A stretch of DNA of 64,000 nucleotides, taken from NCBI GenBank assembly GCA_017478855.1, contig JAFVCX010000036.1:1-64000 (forward strand), in the 5' to 3' direction. The position numbers were made by a program, and so were the translations under genes. This DNA comes from Muribaculaceae bacterium. Lineage in GTDB: Bacteria > Bacteroidota > Bacteroidia > Bacteroidales > Muribaculaceae. This document shows positions 1 through 8,531 of this stretch, one piece after another (positions within the stretch are counted from its first letter, which is position 1; each line of letters opens with the position of its first letter). Below the pieces are notes generated by a model. It was not told the origin of the DNA and ran no database searches. It saw only the letters and a list, made by a program, of their open reading frames with translations.

Positions 1-805
1 AGTAGTCGCGCAAGGCAGGAGCTTGCTGGGTATCGGCGGCACCGCTGCTGCTGGTGCCATAAGTCATCGACACGGCATAACCCACATCCTTCAACAGCAG
101 CGACACGGCAGCGGCCTGATCGTCGTTGTAGCCATTGCTGTAAGAGTCGAGCATGTTGGCCCAATCATAAGTTGAAGAGGCGAAATTGGCTGTGAGCTTG
201 GTGGAGTAGGACTGGCCATTCAAGGTGTACTTCCATGTGTAGGTTTTGGAACCTGTGCCTGTTTCGGGCCACTTATAGTAATACATCACCTGCGAAATGG
301 CGGTGGCCACACAGCCCGTGTAGCAACGGCGATTGTTGATGGTAGGCACTTGGTTGTTAAAGGGAGTGGACTGATCCCATGTGCTCGTGAGTATGGGTGC
401 CACCTCGGAGTTCAAAGTCACAGCTTTGCGTGCGCGGGCGGCAGGATTGGAGCGCAAGTCGCTCATTTCAGCGCTATACACTTCCAGCAGATATTCGAGT
501 CCGCAAGGAGTTTCGCCGGGCACAAAAGAGCCGTCGTCACTATAGCCCAGCACTGGCAGCGCACGGTCGTCGCCGGCCACGATGATGAAACCCTTGTCGT
601 CAGCTCGGTTAAACACATAATAATCGGTTTCGCCTTGCGCGTTCACAGCCTGCTGGGCCAGTTCAAGGCGAGCGGCGGGCACTTTTGCGCCATTGCCGCC
701 GGTCACGCCGGCAGCAATGGCTTTTGCTTGGTTCAGCGATACGGGTGCTGCGGCCGACATCAAGGCAAATGAGGCAGCGGCAAGAGTCAGGATAGTTTTT
801 TGCAT
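1..805 (-). CDS. C10 family cysteine peptidase (streptopain-like), partial
   Basis: Secreted cysteine protease of family C10 (streptopain/SpeB type), expected to cut proteins outside the cell. The start is the ATG at 805. At least 268 residues are visible and the frame runs off the left edge, so the catalytic His is not seen. Residues 1-20 form a signal peptide with no lipobox Cys. Residues about 25-110 resemble the Spi-type inhibitory propeptide (FIIVAGDDRALPVLGYS). The nucleophile lies in CYTGCVATAISQVMYY and is Cys164 by comparison with the streptopain active-site motif. The gene is divergent from the DUF2851 gene, with 268 bp of AT-rich sequence between them. Family assignment is firm from the motif; substrate and C-terminal domains are unknown. 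Confidence 0.85.
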   Translation of the reverse strand, partial: MQKTILTLAAASFALMSAAAPVSLNQAKAIAAGVTGGNGAKVPAARLELAQQAVNAQGETDYYVFNRADDKGFIIVAGDDRALPVLGYSDDGSFVPGETPCGLEYLLEVYSAEMSDLRSNPAARARKAVTLNSEVAPILTSTWDQSTPFNNQVPTINNRRCYTGCVATAISQVMYYYKWPETGTGSKTYTWKYTLNGQSYSTKLTANFASSTYDWANMLDSYSNGYNDDQAAAVSLLLKDVGYAVSMTYGTSSSGAADTQQAPALRDY

Positions 806-1073
806 AAAAAATCGGTTTTATGGTTGTTTTGGTTATAAGTTTTCGGCCAAACAATAATATTTCTTACAAAAGAAACTCAAATTTCCTTTTTATCTTAAGA
901 GCCAACAACTTTTTATGTTTTTTAGAGAATGTGGAAGTTTTGTCTATAGAAATACATTTTCTTTGATTTTTATACCCTCCCAAATCAAGTAGCCAATGGT
1001 CATACTGTCGCTATTTTTCGTCCATTGGGATGAAAAATAGTCTGCGGTCAATCTTTTTATGTAATTTTGCCGT

Positions 1074-2357
1074 GTGGAAGAGATATTGCAATATGTGTGG
1101 CAGCATCGCCTGTGGCGCAGCGAAGACATGACGACCAGCGACGGCCGTCGCATTCGTGTGCTTGACCCGGGCCTGCTCAACACCGATGCCGGCCCTGATT
1201 TCTTTAATGCCAAAGTGGAAATTGACGGCCGCGTGTGGGTGGGCAATATCGAGATTCATGTGCGTGCCTCTGACTGGCAACGCCACGGCCATCAGCACGA
1301 CAAGGCCTACGACAATGTGATTTTGCATGTGGTGCGCCACGACGACGCGCCCGTGTTTCGCACCAATGGCGAGCGCATTCCGCAACTGGTGCTTGAGTGC
1401 TCGACTCGGTTTGGCGAGCGTCTTTCGGGGCTGGTGAACGCTCGCACAGAGTTGCCCTGCGCCCCGCAGCTGGGGCAAGTTCCTCACATCGCCATTACCG
1501 AATGGATGCAGGCGTTGGCTTTTGAACGCTTGCACGGCAAGGTGGCGCGTGTGCAGGCATTGTGCGACCTGTATGCCGGCAGCTGGGAAGACGTGTGCTA
1601 TGTGATGCTGGCACGCACGCTGGGATTCGGCATTAATGGCGACGCTATGGAACGACTGGCGCGGCGCACGCCCCTGCGGCTGCTGCACAAGCACAGCGAT
1701 AGCGTGTTGCAGCTCGAAGCCTTGCTGCTGGGACAAGCCGGCATGCTCGATGCCAGCCAAAGTGCCATTGATTCTTATTACAACCAACTGTGCCGCGAAT
1801 ATGCTTTTTTAGCCAACAAATTCTCGCTCACGCCTATGCAGGGCGAGGTGTGGAAGATGTTTCGCATTCGTCCGCAAAACTTCCCTCACCGGCGCATCGC
1901 GCTGCTCGCCCATTATGTGCACGATGGGTTCAATCTCATGCAGCGCATCTTGGATGCCGAGGATGAGCCGGCACTGCGGGCCTTGTTTCAAGTGGAGCTC
2001 ACGGGCTACTGGCAGCGGCATTTCACCTTTGGCAAGGAGAGCGGCACCACATCGCGAGCGTTGAGCGAGGCCAGCATCGACATTGTGCTCATCAACACGG
2101 TGGCTCCGCTATTCTACGCACGGGGAGAGCTTACCGGCGACGACACCCTTTGCGACCGTGCCGTGAGCCTGCTCGAAAATTTACGTCCCGAGCACAATGC
2201 CATCACAGCCATGTTTGCCGCCGCCGGCATCAAGGCCGACGACGCTCTCACCTCGCAAGCACTCATTGAGTTGCGACGCAACTACTGCGAAGCACGCAAG
2301 TGCATCTACTGCCGCATAGGCCATCGCCTGCTCAGTCGTGCCGCCAAAACAGAATAA
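1074..2357 (+). CDS. DUF2851 family protein
   Basis: Conserved Bacteroidetes protein of unknown function, 427 residues, the usual length for DUF2851. It is soluble, with no signal peptide or membrane segment. The N-terminus (EEILQYVWQHRL), the DAGPDFFNAKVEIDG stretch and the GNIEIHVRASDW stretch are typical of the family. The C-terminus has a CEARKCIYCRIG motif with two Cys that could bind metal. The start is a GTG at 1074; an upstream ATG at 1059 is followed at once by a stop. A TAATTTTG box ends only 4 bp before this GTG, so the mRNA may be nearly leaderless or the true start may lie downstream. The next gene begins 23 bp after the stop and is probably co-transcribed. Confidence 0.85.
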   Translation: MEEILQYVWQHRLWRSEDMTTSDGRRIRVLDPGLLNTDAGPDFFNAKVEIDGRVWVGNIEIHVRASDWQRHGHQHDKAYDNVILHVVRHDDAPVFRTNGERIPQLVLECSTRFGERLSGLVNARTELPCAPQLGQVPHIAITEWMQALAFERLHGKVARVQALCDLYAGSWEDVCYVMLARTLGFGINGDAMERLARRTPLRLLHKHSDSVLQLEALLLGQAGMLDASQSAIDSYYNQLCREYAFLANKFSLTPMQGEVWKMFRIRPQNFPHRRIALLAHYVHDGFNLMQRILDAEDEPALRALFQVELTGYWQRHFTFGKESGTTSRALSEASIDIVLINTVAPLFYARGELTGDDTLCDRAVSLLENLRPEHNAITAMFAAAGIKADDALTSQALIELRRNYCEARKCIYCRIGHRLLSRAAKTE

Positions 2358-2380
2358 ACATCAAATAAAGATAAACAACT

Positions 2381-3328
2381 ATGAGAAAACAACTTCTTTC
2401 GGCCGCATTCTTGCTCATTGCGGTGAGCCTGCAAGCGCAGCGCGTGGTTCCCATTCATTATGGCAACATGGACCAGTGGGTCACACGCAACATCAAAGAA
2501 AGCGCCGTCATTGGCGGCAACACGCGCAGTATCTATGCCATTGGTCCCACACAGACCATCGAAGGAGCCGTGCCTTATCGTGGCCTTGGAGGGTCGCCAT
2601 GGGGGTCGAGCAATGTGCTGGCCAAAGTCATGGGTGTGGTCAAAACGAGCAATGCCGTCTTCCCCGACAAGCGTGGCAAAGGCCAATGCGCCAAGCTCAC
2701 CACCATGCTCGAGCATGTGAAAGCCGTGGGCATCATCAATATGGACGTGCTGGTGAGCGGCAGCATTTTCTTGGGAAAGATGACCGAGCCCATCTCAAGC
2801 ACTAAGAACCCTTACAGCAAAATGGAAATGGGTATTCCCTATACCCAGCGGCCCAAATATTTGCAATTTGACTATAAGCTGAACGCCCCGTTGGCCGACC
2901 GCACTTATTCCAGCGGTTTCGGCGCAAAGAAGACGGTGCGTGGGCGCGACTACGCCGAGGTGTTCATCCTCCTGCAGCGCCGCCGGGAAGACAGCAAGGG
3001 CAACCTGCATGCGGCTCGCGTAGGCACAGGCCGCCAGCGATTCGGTGCCACCACCGACTGGGTGAACTCCTATCGCATTCCCATCTGGTATGGCGACATC
3101 ACCAAGCATGCCGGCTATCAGAGCTACATGGGGCTGATCAATGGTGAGAAATCCTATTATGCCCGCAACAGCAAGGGCAAGATGGTACCCGTGCCCGAAG
3201 AGCAGTGGGACGATGCCAACGCCACGCCCACCCACATGGTGCTCATGGCATCAAGCGGATGCGGCACAGCCTATATAGGCACTATAGGCATGACGCTTTG
3301 GGTGGACAACTTCGCACTGGTTTTTTAA
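2381..3328 (+). CDS. Secreted protein with probable PCMD domain
   Basis: Exported protein of 315 residues. Residues 1-19 are a clean signal peptide ending at AQA-type small residues (SLQAQ). Residues about 130-315 resemble the putative carbohydrate metabolism (PCMD) domain of Bacteroidales surface proteins: a GIPYTQRPKYLQFDYK segment, followed by an acidic strand-rich region and a C-terminal WVDNFALVF strand. PCMD proteins are often found near glycan utilization loci, and their biochemical role is not established. It lies 23 bp after the DUF2851 gene, with no promoter visible between them. The PCMD call rests on pattern memory only; a generic beta-sandwich secreted protein is the alternative. 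Confidence 0.6.
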   Translation: MRKQLLSAAFLLIAVSLQAQRVVPIHYGNMDQWVTRNIKESAVIGGNTRSIYAIGPTQTIEGAVPYRGLGGSPWGSSNVLAKVMGVVKTSNAVFPDKRGKGQCAKLTTMLEHVKAVGIINMDVLVSGSIFLGKMTEPISSTKNPYSKMEMGIPYTQRPKYLQFDYKLNAPLADRTYSSGFGAKKTVRGRDYAEVFILLQRRREDSKGNLHAARVGTGRQRFGATTDWVNSYRIPIWYGDITKHAGYQSYMGLINGEKSYYARNSKGKMVPVPEEQWDDANATPTHMVLMASSGCGTAYIGTIGMTLWVDNFALVF

Positions 3329-3432
3329 GCGTTCTTGCCTGCCTATTCGGCCAAAAGGGAGAAATGTCAACTTTTTTGTGTAAATTTGCACAGAAAGATC
3401 TTTTTACTCATTCATTCCCCACAACTTGACTT

Positions 3433-5130
3433 ATGGCGACAGTGGACGACAAAAAAATCATTTTCTCGATGGTGGGCGTGAGCAAAACCATTGAGCAGAA
3501 TCAAAAACAAATTCTCAAAAACATCTACCTTTCGTTTTTCTATGGCGCAAAAATAGGCATCATAGGACTGAACGGCTCCGGAAAATCCACACTGATGAAA
3601 ATCATTGCCGGATTGGAGAAGCAGTATCAGGGCGAGGTGGTGTTCGCGCCGGGCTACTCGGTGGGCTATCTGCCCCAAGATCCGCAACTCGACCCTGAAA
3701 AGACGGTGAAAGAAGTGGTGATGGAGGGTGTGCAGCCCGTGGTGGATGCCCTCAACGAGTATGAAGAAATCAATCAGAAATTTGGCCTGCCCGAATACTA
3801 CGAGGATGCCGACAAAATGAACGCGCTCTTTGCCCGCCAAGCCCAACTGCAAGACATCATCGACGCGACCGACGCATGGAACCTCGACAGCAAGCTCGAA
3901 CGTGCCATGGATGCCCTGCGGTGCCCCGACGGCAACCAGCCCACCATTCACTTGAGCGGTGGCGAGCGACGGCGAGTGGCCCTGTGCCGGCTCTTGCTGC
4001 AAAAACCGGACGTGCTGCTGCTCGATGAGCCCACCAACCACCTCGATGCCGAGTCAATCGACTGGCTCGAACAGCATTTGCAGCAATATGAGGGAACGGT
4101 GATCGCCGTGACACACGACCGCTATTTCCTTGACCATGTGGCGGGGTGGATTCTGGAGCTTGACCGCGGCGAGGGCATTCCATGGCAGGGCAACTACAGC
4201 AGCTGGCTGGAACAAAAGACCCAGCGGCTCGCCATGGAAGAGAAAACGGCCAGCAAGCGTCAGAAGACCTTGCAGCGCGAGCTGGAATGGGTGCGCATGG
4301 CTCCTAAAGCCCGTCAAGCCAAAGGAAAGGCTCGCCTTAACAGCTACGACAAACTGCTCAACGAGTCGGTGAAAGAAAAAGAAGAAAAACTTGAAATCTT
4401 CATCCCCAATGGTCCGCGGCTTGGCAACAAGGTCATTGAGGCAAAACATGTGGCAAAAGCCTTTGGCGACAAGCTGCTCTTCGACGACTTGAATTTCATG
4501 CTTCCGCCTAATGGCATCGTGGGGGTGATAGGCCCCAATGGAGCCGGCAAGACCACCTTGTTTCGCCTCATCATGGGCATGGAGCAGCCCGATAGCGGCA
4601 GCTTTGAAGTGGGCGAAACGGTGAAGGCCGTCTATGTAGACCAGCAGCACACGAGCATCGACCCCAACAAGAGCGTGTATGAAGTGATTTCGGGTGGTGT
4701 GGAACTGCTGCGCATGGGCGGACGCGACGTGAATGCCCGCGCTTATTTGTCGCGCTTCAACTTTTCAGGGGTCGACCAGCAAAAACTGTGTGGCGTGCTC
4801 TCGGGCGGCGAACGCAACCGCTTGCAACTGGCGTTGGCACTTAAGGAAGAGGGCAATGTGCTCTTGCTTGATGAGCCTACCAACGACATCGACGTGAACA
4901 CCTTGCGAGCACTTGAAGAGGGCTTGGAGAACTTTGCCGGCTGCGCCGTGGTCATCAGCCACGACCGCTGGTTCCTTGACCGCATCTGCACCCATATCCT
5001 TGCCTTTGAGGGCGACTCAAATGTGTTTTTCTTCGAGGGCTCATATTCTGAATATGAACAAAATAAGCTGAAGCGCCTCGGCAAAGATGAGCCTACGCGC
5101 ATTCGCTATCGCAAGCTCACCGACGATTAA
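3433..5130 (+). CDS. ettA: Energy-dependent translational throttle protein EttA (ABC-F ATPase)
   Basis: Cytoplasmic ABC-F ATPase that binds the ribosomal E site and adjusts early elongation to the ATP/ADP ratio. At 565 residues it has full EttA length. It has two ABC domains: Walker A GLNGSGKST (about residues 45-53) and GPNGAGKTT, signatures LSGGERRR and LSGGERNR, and Walker B LLLDEPTNHLD and LLLDEPTNDID. The EttA-type arm insertion lies in domain 1 between residues about 95 and 150. A basic linker, rich in Lys/Arg/Gln around residues 270-310, separates the domains. There is no membrane segment. A TAAATTTG promoter-like -7 box lies at 3381-3388, about 45 bp before the ATG, so it probably has its own promoter. 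Confidence is high; other ABC-F paralogues fit less well because of the arm and overall length. Confidence 0.95.
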   Translation: MATVDDKKIIFSMVGVSKTIEQNQKQILKNIYLSFFYGAKIGIIGLNGSGKSTLMKIIAGLEKQYQGEVVFAPGYSVGYLPQDPQLDPEKTVKEVVMEGVQPVVDALNEYEEINQKFGLPEYYEDADKMNALFARQAQLQDIIDATDAWNLDSKLERAMDALRCPDGNQPTIHLSGGERRRVALCRLLLQKPDVLLLDEPTNHLDAESIDWLEQHLQQYEGTVIAVTHDRYFLDHVAGWILELDRGEGIPWQGNYSSWLEQKTQRLAMEEKTASKRQKTLQRELEWVRMAPKARQAKGKARLNSYDKLLNESVKEKEEKLEIFIPNGPRLGNKVIEAKHVAKAFGDKLLFDDLNFMLPPNGIVGVIGPNGAGKTTLFRLIMGMEQPDSGSFEVGETVKAVYVDQQHTSIDPNKSVYEVISGGVELLRMGGRDVNARAYLSRFNFSGVDQQKLCGVLSGGERNRLQLALALKEEGNVLLLDEPTNDIDVNTLRALEEGLENFAGCAVVISHDRWFLDRICTHILAFEGDSNVFFFEGSYSEYEQNKLKRLGKDEPTRIRYRKLTDD

Positions 5131-5187
5131 CCTTCCTCGCACTTAAAGCATTGGCGTGCTGCCAATTGGTTTCGGTGCAAAAACAAA

Positions 5188-5218
5188 GAAGATGGGAATC
5201 AAAACGATTCCCATCTTC
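5188..5218 (-). terminator. Intrinsic terminator of the amidase locus
   Basis: A 13-bp perfect stem (GAAGATGGGAATC at 5188-5200 against its complement at 5206-5218) has a 5-nt loop. Reading leftward it is followed by a T-rich run (TTTGTTTTTG). It lies 19 bp past the amidase stop and so closes the sigma-to-amidase locus. Read rightward there is no T-run, so it fits the minus strand better than ettA. Confidence 0.85.
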
Positions 5219-5237
5219 ACTATGTGTTAGAATGCTC

Positions 5238-7820
5238 TTATTTGCCAAGCACGAGGTTGATGAGCTTATTCACGTCGTTCACATCCACGTCACTGCTGCC
5301 GTCCACGTTGGCACGGCCATTATATTTCTCGGCATCTTCCTTGCCGAGCACGATGTTGATGAGGATATTCACGTCGTTCACATCCACCTCGCCGTCGCCA
5401 TTCACGTCGCCAATGGGGTTGGCGGCCACACCGGCCAGCGTTTGGTTGCTGGGAGCCTTGCTCTCAAACGTGTTGTTGGCCTTAGGCAAAGCCCAAGCAC
5501 CCATGCCCGACTGCGGAGCGGCCAAATACACGTTGTTGGCCACATCGAATGCCAAGCCATAGCTTTCGCTACCCAATGCGGGCGAGATGCTATACTTAAG
5601 CGTGAGCGTGGGAGTGCCCGTGACGGTTTCGCCCAAGTCAAATATCTTGATTTCGTCGCCGCAACCCATAGCCAGCAGTGTGCCATCGGCATTGATGGCC
5701 ATAGCACCTTTTTGCGAAGTGCCAATCAGGTTCACATCCACGGCACCTGAGTTAAACACCACCTGACCGTCTTTCACCGCGATGAGCGAAGGAATGGCCT
5801 TGCTATCGGCCCAGCGATATTGCGAAATCCACCAGTTGCCATTGTTGTCGGGCTGAATGCGGCACGATGCGTTGCGCAGCAAGCCGTGGTCGGGGTCATC
5901 GGCTCCGCAGGGGTTGTTGTAGAGCACAGCCGAGGGGGCGCTCACCCACGGAGTTTCGGCGTTGCCAATGTTGTATTGCAAGAGCGGCAAGCAGTCGGGG
6001 CTTGCGCTGGGATAGTCCTCGTCGATGGTGTAGAGCACCGTGTTTTCGCCGGAGCCTTCTACCCAGCACGACGACACCGAGCCACCAATGTTCACGCCAT
6101 TGTAGCTGGCGAGGCCATCGCCATTGCGCGTGCCGCCGAATATGGGCGTAAATGTGCCGGTGAGGTCGGCAGGATTCGCTTTCCACACTCCGCTGTGACC
6201 ATCGCTCCAGTCGGCCAGATAAAGCGTGCCGTCGTCGGCAATCTTCACATCGTTGGGGCTGGCATTGGCCGCCCAGCTCACGCCGCCCGCATAGGGAGCG
6301 TTCACTTGTCCTGTAACATCGGCAAACGTGGCATCGAGCACATAGAGGCCATTGCGAGTGGTGCGGCCATTGGTGGTGCCACCCTTCGCTTCGGTCATAT
6401 AAATGCGGCCAAAGTAGGGGCTCTCCATGCTGTTGTCGACGGCCACGCCGCGCAGGTTGGCAAAGTTGAGTTGCTCTTGCTTGTCGAGGCTGGTGAGTGC
6501 CACCGGCTTCCCGGTGTCATTAGCCACACCGGTAGCCACCACGCTCCATGTGAGCACGTCGCCTTCCACGCCCGCGAGATCCACCGTGGCCACATTCTTG
6601 CCCTTGCTCATTGTGCCTTGCGCAAAGGTCTTGACCAGCGTGGCTCCGTTGTAGATGTTCACATCCACGCTGGTGGCATCGGCATTCAGCGTGAAAGCGA
6701 GGTCATATTTGCCTTCATCGGTTTTTGACGCTGAAAGCTCGCTGGCATAGATGTTGGGGGCACCCAGAGTGACCACAGGAGGCTCATAGTTGGGATCCAC
6801 AAGCTGAGTAACAAAACTCGTGGTCTTGGCCGCCGTCACCGTCACCTCTTTAGTTTGGGTTTCATAGCCCTCGGCTTCCATGCGCACTTTGTAGTTGCCC
6901 GGAGCAAGGTTGCGGAACACATACACACCATTGTAGAAATTGTCGGTAGTGTAGGTACCAACCACATTGCCATTTGCGTCGAGCAGCGTGGCTTTGGCAC
7001 CATTGAGCGGTTGATACTGGTCGTGCGACTTCTTCACATAGTTGGAAAAACGCGCGTCCTGCATCACTCGCTGGCTGTCTTTGATCGAGCCCATAATCTC
7101 TCCATAGGCAGGAGCGTCGGCACCAAAGTAGCTCAGCAAGAAGCGATAAAGGTTCAGACCCGTCATCACGGCATAGTCACTATTGAGCAAGCGGTGGGTT
7201 TCAGGCTTATAGTCATGAAACGAGGTTTCCATCAAGAAGCCGGGCACCGTGAGGGGGCGCAGTACGCCCAGAGAGAAGCCCAAGAAATGGTAGTCATCGC
7301 GCAGCAGCGGGTTGCTGCTGGTCCACACCGTGATGTTGTTGTCGAATAAGAAAGGAGCGCACTTGGTGGCCATATCTTTCGAAGTTTCATTCCAAGCCAC
7401 CCCTGATGCGGCGTTCTCATTGCCTTTATAAAGGCCCAGCAGGTAGTTGGTGCCATTGTTTGAGCCAAGCGCATTGCTGTGCACACTCACGAAAGCGTCG
7501 GCACCAAAAGAGTTGGCCTCCTCGGCAATTTCACTCAGCACTTTGTCGTCCTCATCGCGGTTTTGAGTGCGCGAAATCATCACCGTGGCGTTAGCCTCCA
7601 GCAGCAGTTTGCGCAACTCCAGACCTTTCTTCAGGTTGCACGACGATTCAAAGAAACCCAGCGTGTCGCCCGACGCAAAGGGACTGGTCACCACATTGCG
7701 GTCGTTGGCCAAGTCATAGCCGCCGTGGCCTGGATTCACATAGATTTTCACGCCAGTAAGATCCTTGGCCTGCGTCGCAAACATCAGCAGTGCGATGCAT
7801 AAAGTTAGAATTTTCTTCAT
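5238..7820 (-). CDS. Secreted N-acetylmuramoyl-L-alanine amidase with propeller-like module and C-terminal dockerin
   Basis: Zinc amidase that should cut the bond between N-acetylmuramic acid and the stem peptide of peptidoglycan; 860 residues. Residues 1-18 are a signal peptide. Residues about 22-235 are an Amidase_3 domain with all expected active-site residues: His32 (NPGHGG), Glu58, His114 (VSVHSNA) and catalytic Glu198 (LMETSFHD). Residues about 265-345 are a carboxypeptidase-regulatory-like beta-sandwich. Residues about 355-795 match, over most of their length, the whole body of the protein encoded at 8532-10094 and look like a beta-propeller. Residues 804-860 are a type I dockerin-like pair of calcium loops ending in VLGK. 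It is the last gene of the SusC/D locus, 15 bp after the PD40 gene. It may digest foreign peptidoglycan or remodel the cell's own; the locus context favours the first. Confidence 0.9.
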   Translation of the reverse strand: MKKILTLCIALLMFATQAKDLTGVKIYVNPGHGGYDLANDRNVVTSPFASGDTLGFFESSCNLKKGLELRKLLLEANATVMISRTQNRDEDDKVLSEIAEEANSFGADAFVSVHSNALGSNNGTNYLLGLYKGNENAASGVAWNETSKDMATKCAPFLFDNNITVWTSSNPLLRDDYHFLGFSLGVLRPLTVPGFLMETSFHDYKPETHRLLNSDYAVMTGLNLYRFLLSYFGADAPAYGEIMGSIKDSQRVMQDARFSNYVKKSHDQYQPLNGAKATLLDANGNVVGTYTTDNFYNGVYVFRNLAPGNYKVRMEAEGYETQTKEVTVTAAKTTSFVTQLVDPNYEPPVVTLGAPNIYASELSASKTDEGKYDLAFTLNADATSVDVNIYNGATLVKTFAQGTMSKGKNVATVDLAGVEGDVLTWSVVATGVANDTGKPVALTSLDKQEQLNFANLRGVAVDNSMESPYFGRIYMTEAKGGTTNGRTTRNGLYVLDATFADVTGQVNAPYAGGVSWAANASPNDVKIADDGTLYLADWSDGHSGVWKANPADLTGTFTPIFGGTRNGDGLASYNGVNIGGSVSSCWVEGSGENTVLYTIDEDYPSASPDCLPLLQYNIGNAETPWVSAPSAVLYNNPCGADDPDHGLLRNASCRIQPDNNGNWWISQYRWADSKAIPSLIAVKDGQVVFNSGAVDVNLIGTSQKGAMAINADGTLLAMGCGDEIKIFDLGETVTGTPTLTLKYSISPALGSESYGLAFDVANNVYLAAPQSGMGAWALPKANNTFESKAPSNQTLAGVAANPIGDVNGDGEVDVNDVNILINIVLGKEDAEKYNGRANVDGSSDVDVNDVNKLINLVLGK
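5241..5411 (-). repeat. Dockerin cassette, copy 1
   Basis: These 171 bp encode the last 57 residues of the amidase. The same cassette, with only scattered base changes, occurs at 8535-8705 and 42756-42926. The protein copies agree at about 50 of 57 positions by hand alignment. Each holds two loops of the form DVNGDGEVDVND and NVDGxxDVDVxD. Confidence 0.85.
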
Positions 7821-7835
7821 GATTGATTTGGATTT

Positions 7836-8516
7836 TTACTGGTTAATGTTAACTGTCATCACATACACTTCGCCCTCGGCGGTGTTAAAAGCCACACGAC
7901 CCGCGGCTGCGGTGGGGTACATTGCCTTCACGCTGGCCGGAGTAATGGTCTGGCTAAAGGTGCCGTCCACGTTGGTGAGCACAATGGCGCTCTCGGTCAC
8001 CTCATAGCCATTGTCGCGGTCTTGCATGGCCACAAGCCACTGGTCGTCATACCAGCGAGCGGCGCGCACTTTGCCCACAAATATGGTGGTGCGGCCGGCA
8101 AGGTCATACACATAGGTGCCACGGCCCGAAACGGTATAGGCTATGCGCTTGCCGTCGGGTGAAAGTTGTGGCCATAAGTAACGGTGCTGTTCGCCATTGG
8201 GCGTGAGCACTTCGTTGTTGTACACAAGTTGCAACTTGTCGTTCACCGCAACGGCGGCAGGCATGGCGTTGCGCCCTGCACGAGCCTCGGTCGACAAAAC
8301 CTCATTCTTGCCGGTGGCCACATCCACGCGCACCAAACCCGCATAGTTCTGCGCCGTGACCAGCACCGAAGTGCCGTCGGCCGTTAATTGCGGATAAAAC
8401 GCCGGTTCGTTGGTGGATATGCGCACCATCTCGCCCACTGCCACCGTTTGGGCAAGGGCGATTGCCGTCGACAACAAGGCCGACATGACAAACATTGAAA
8501 TTCGCATATTTTTCAT
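7836..8516 (-). CDS. Secreted PD40/TolB-like beta-propeller protein
   Basis: Exported 226-residue protein with a signal peptide (residues about 1-22, ending AIALAQ). The rest is made of WD40-like PD40 repeats: FYPQLTADGTSVLVTA, YLWPQLSPDGKRIAYTV and MYPTAAAGRVAFNT are successive blades. There are only about 4 blades, so it is shorter than a full six- or seven-bladed propeller and may need a partner or a dimer. No enzymatic residues are recognised. It lies 15 bp from each neighbour, between the dockerin propeller gene and the amidase gene, so co-transcription is near certain. Within the locus it could bind substrate or scaffold the surface enzyme; this is inference. Confidence 0.7.
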   Translation of the reverse strand: MKNMRISMFVMSALLSTAIALAQTVAVGEMVRISTNEPAFYPQLTADGTSVLVTAQNYAGLVRVDVATGKNEVLSTEARAGRNAMPAAVAVNDKLQLVYNNEVLTPNGEQHRYLWPQLSPDGKRIAYTVSGRGTYVYDLAGRTTIFVGKVRAARWYDDQWLVAMQDRDNGYEVTESAIVLTNVDGTFSQTITPASVKAMYPTAAAGRVAFNTAEGEVYVMTVNINQ

Positions 8517-8531
8517 TATTTAATTGATTTG

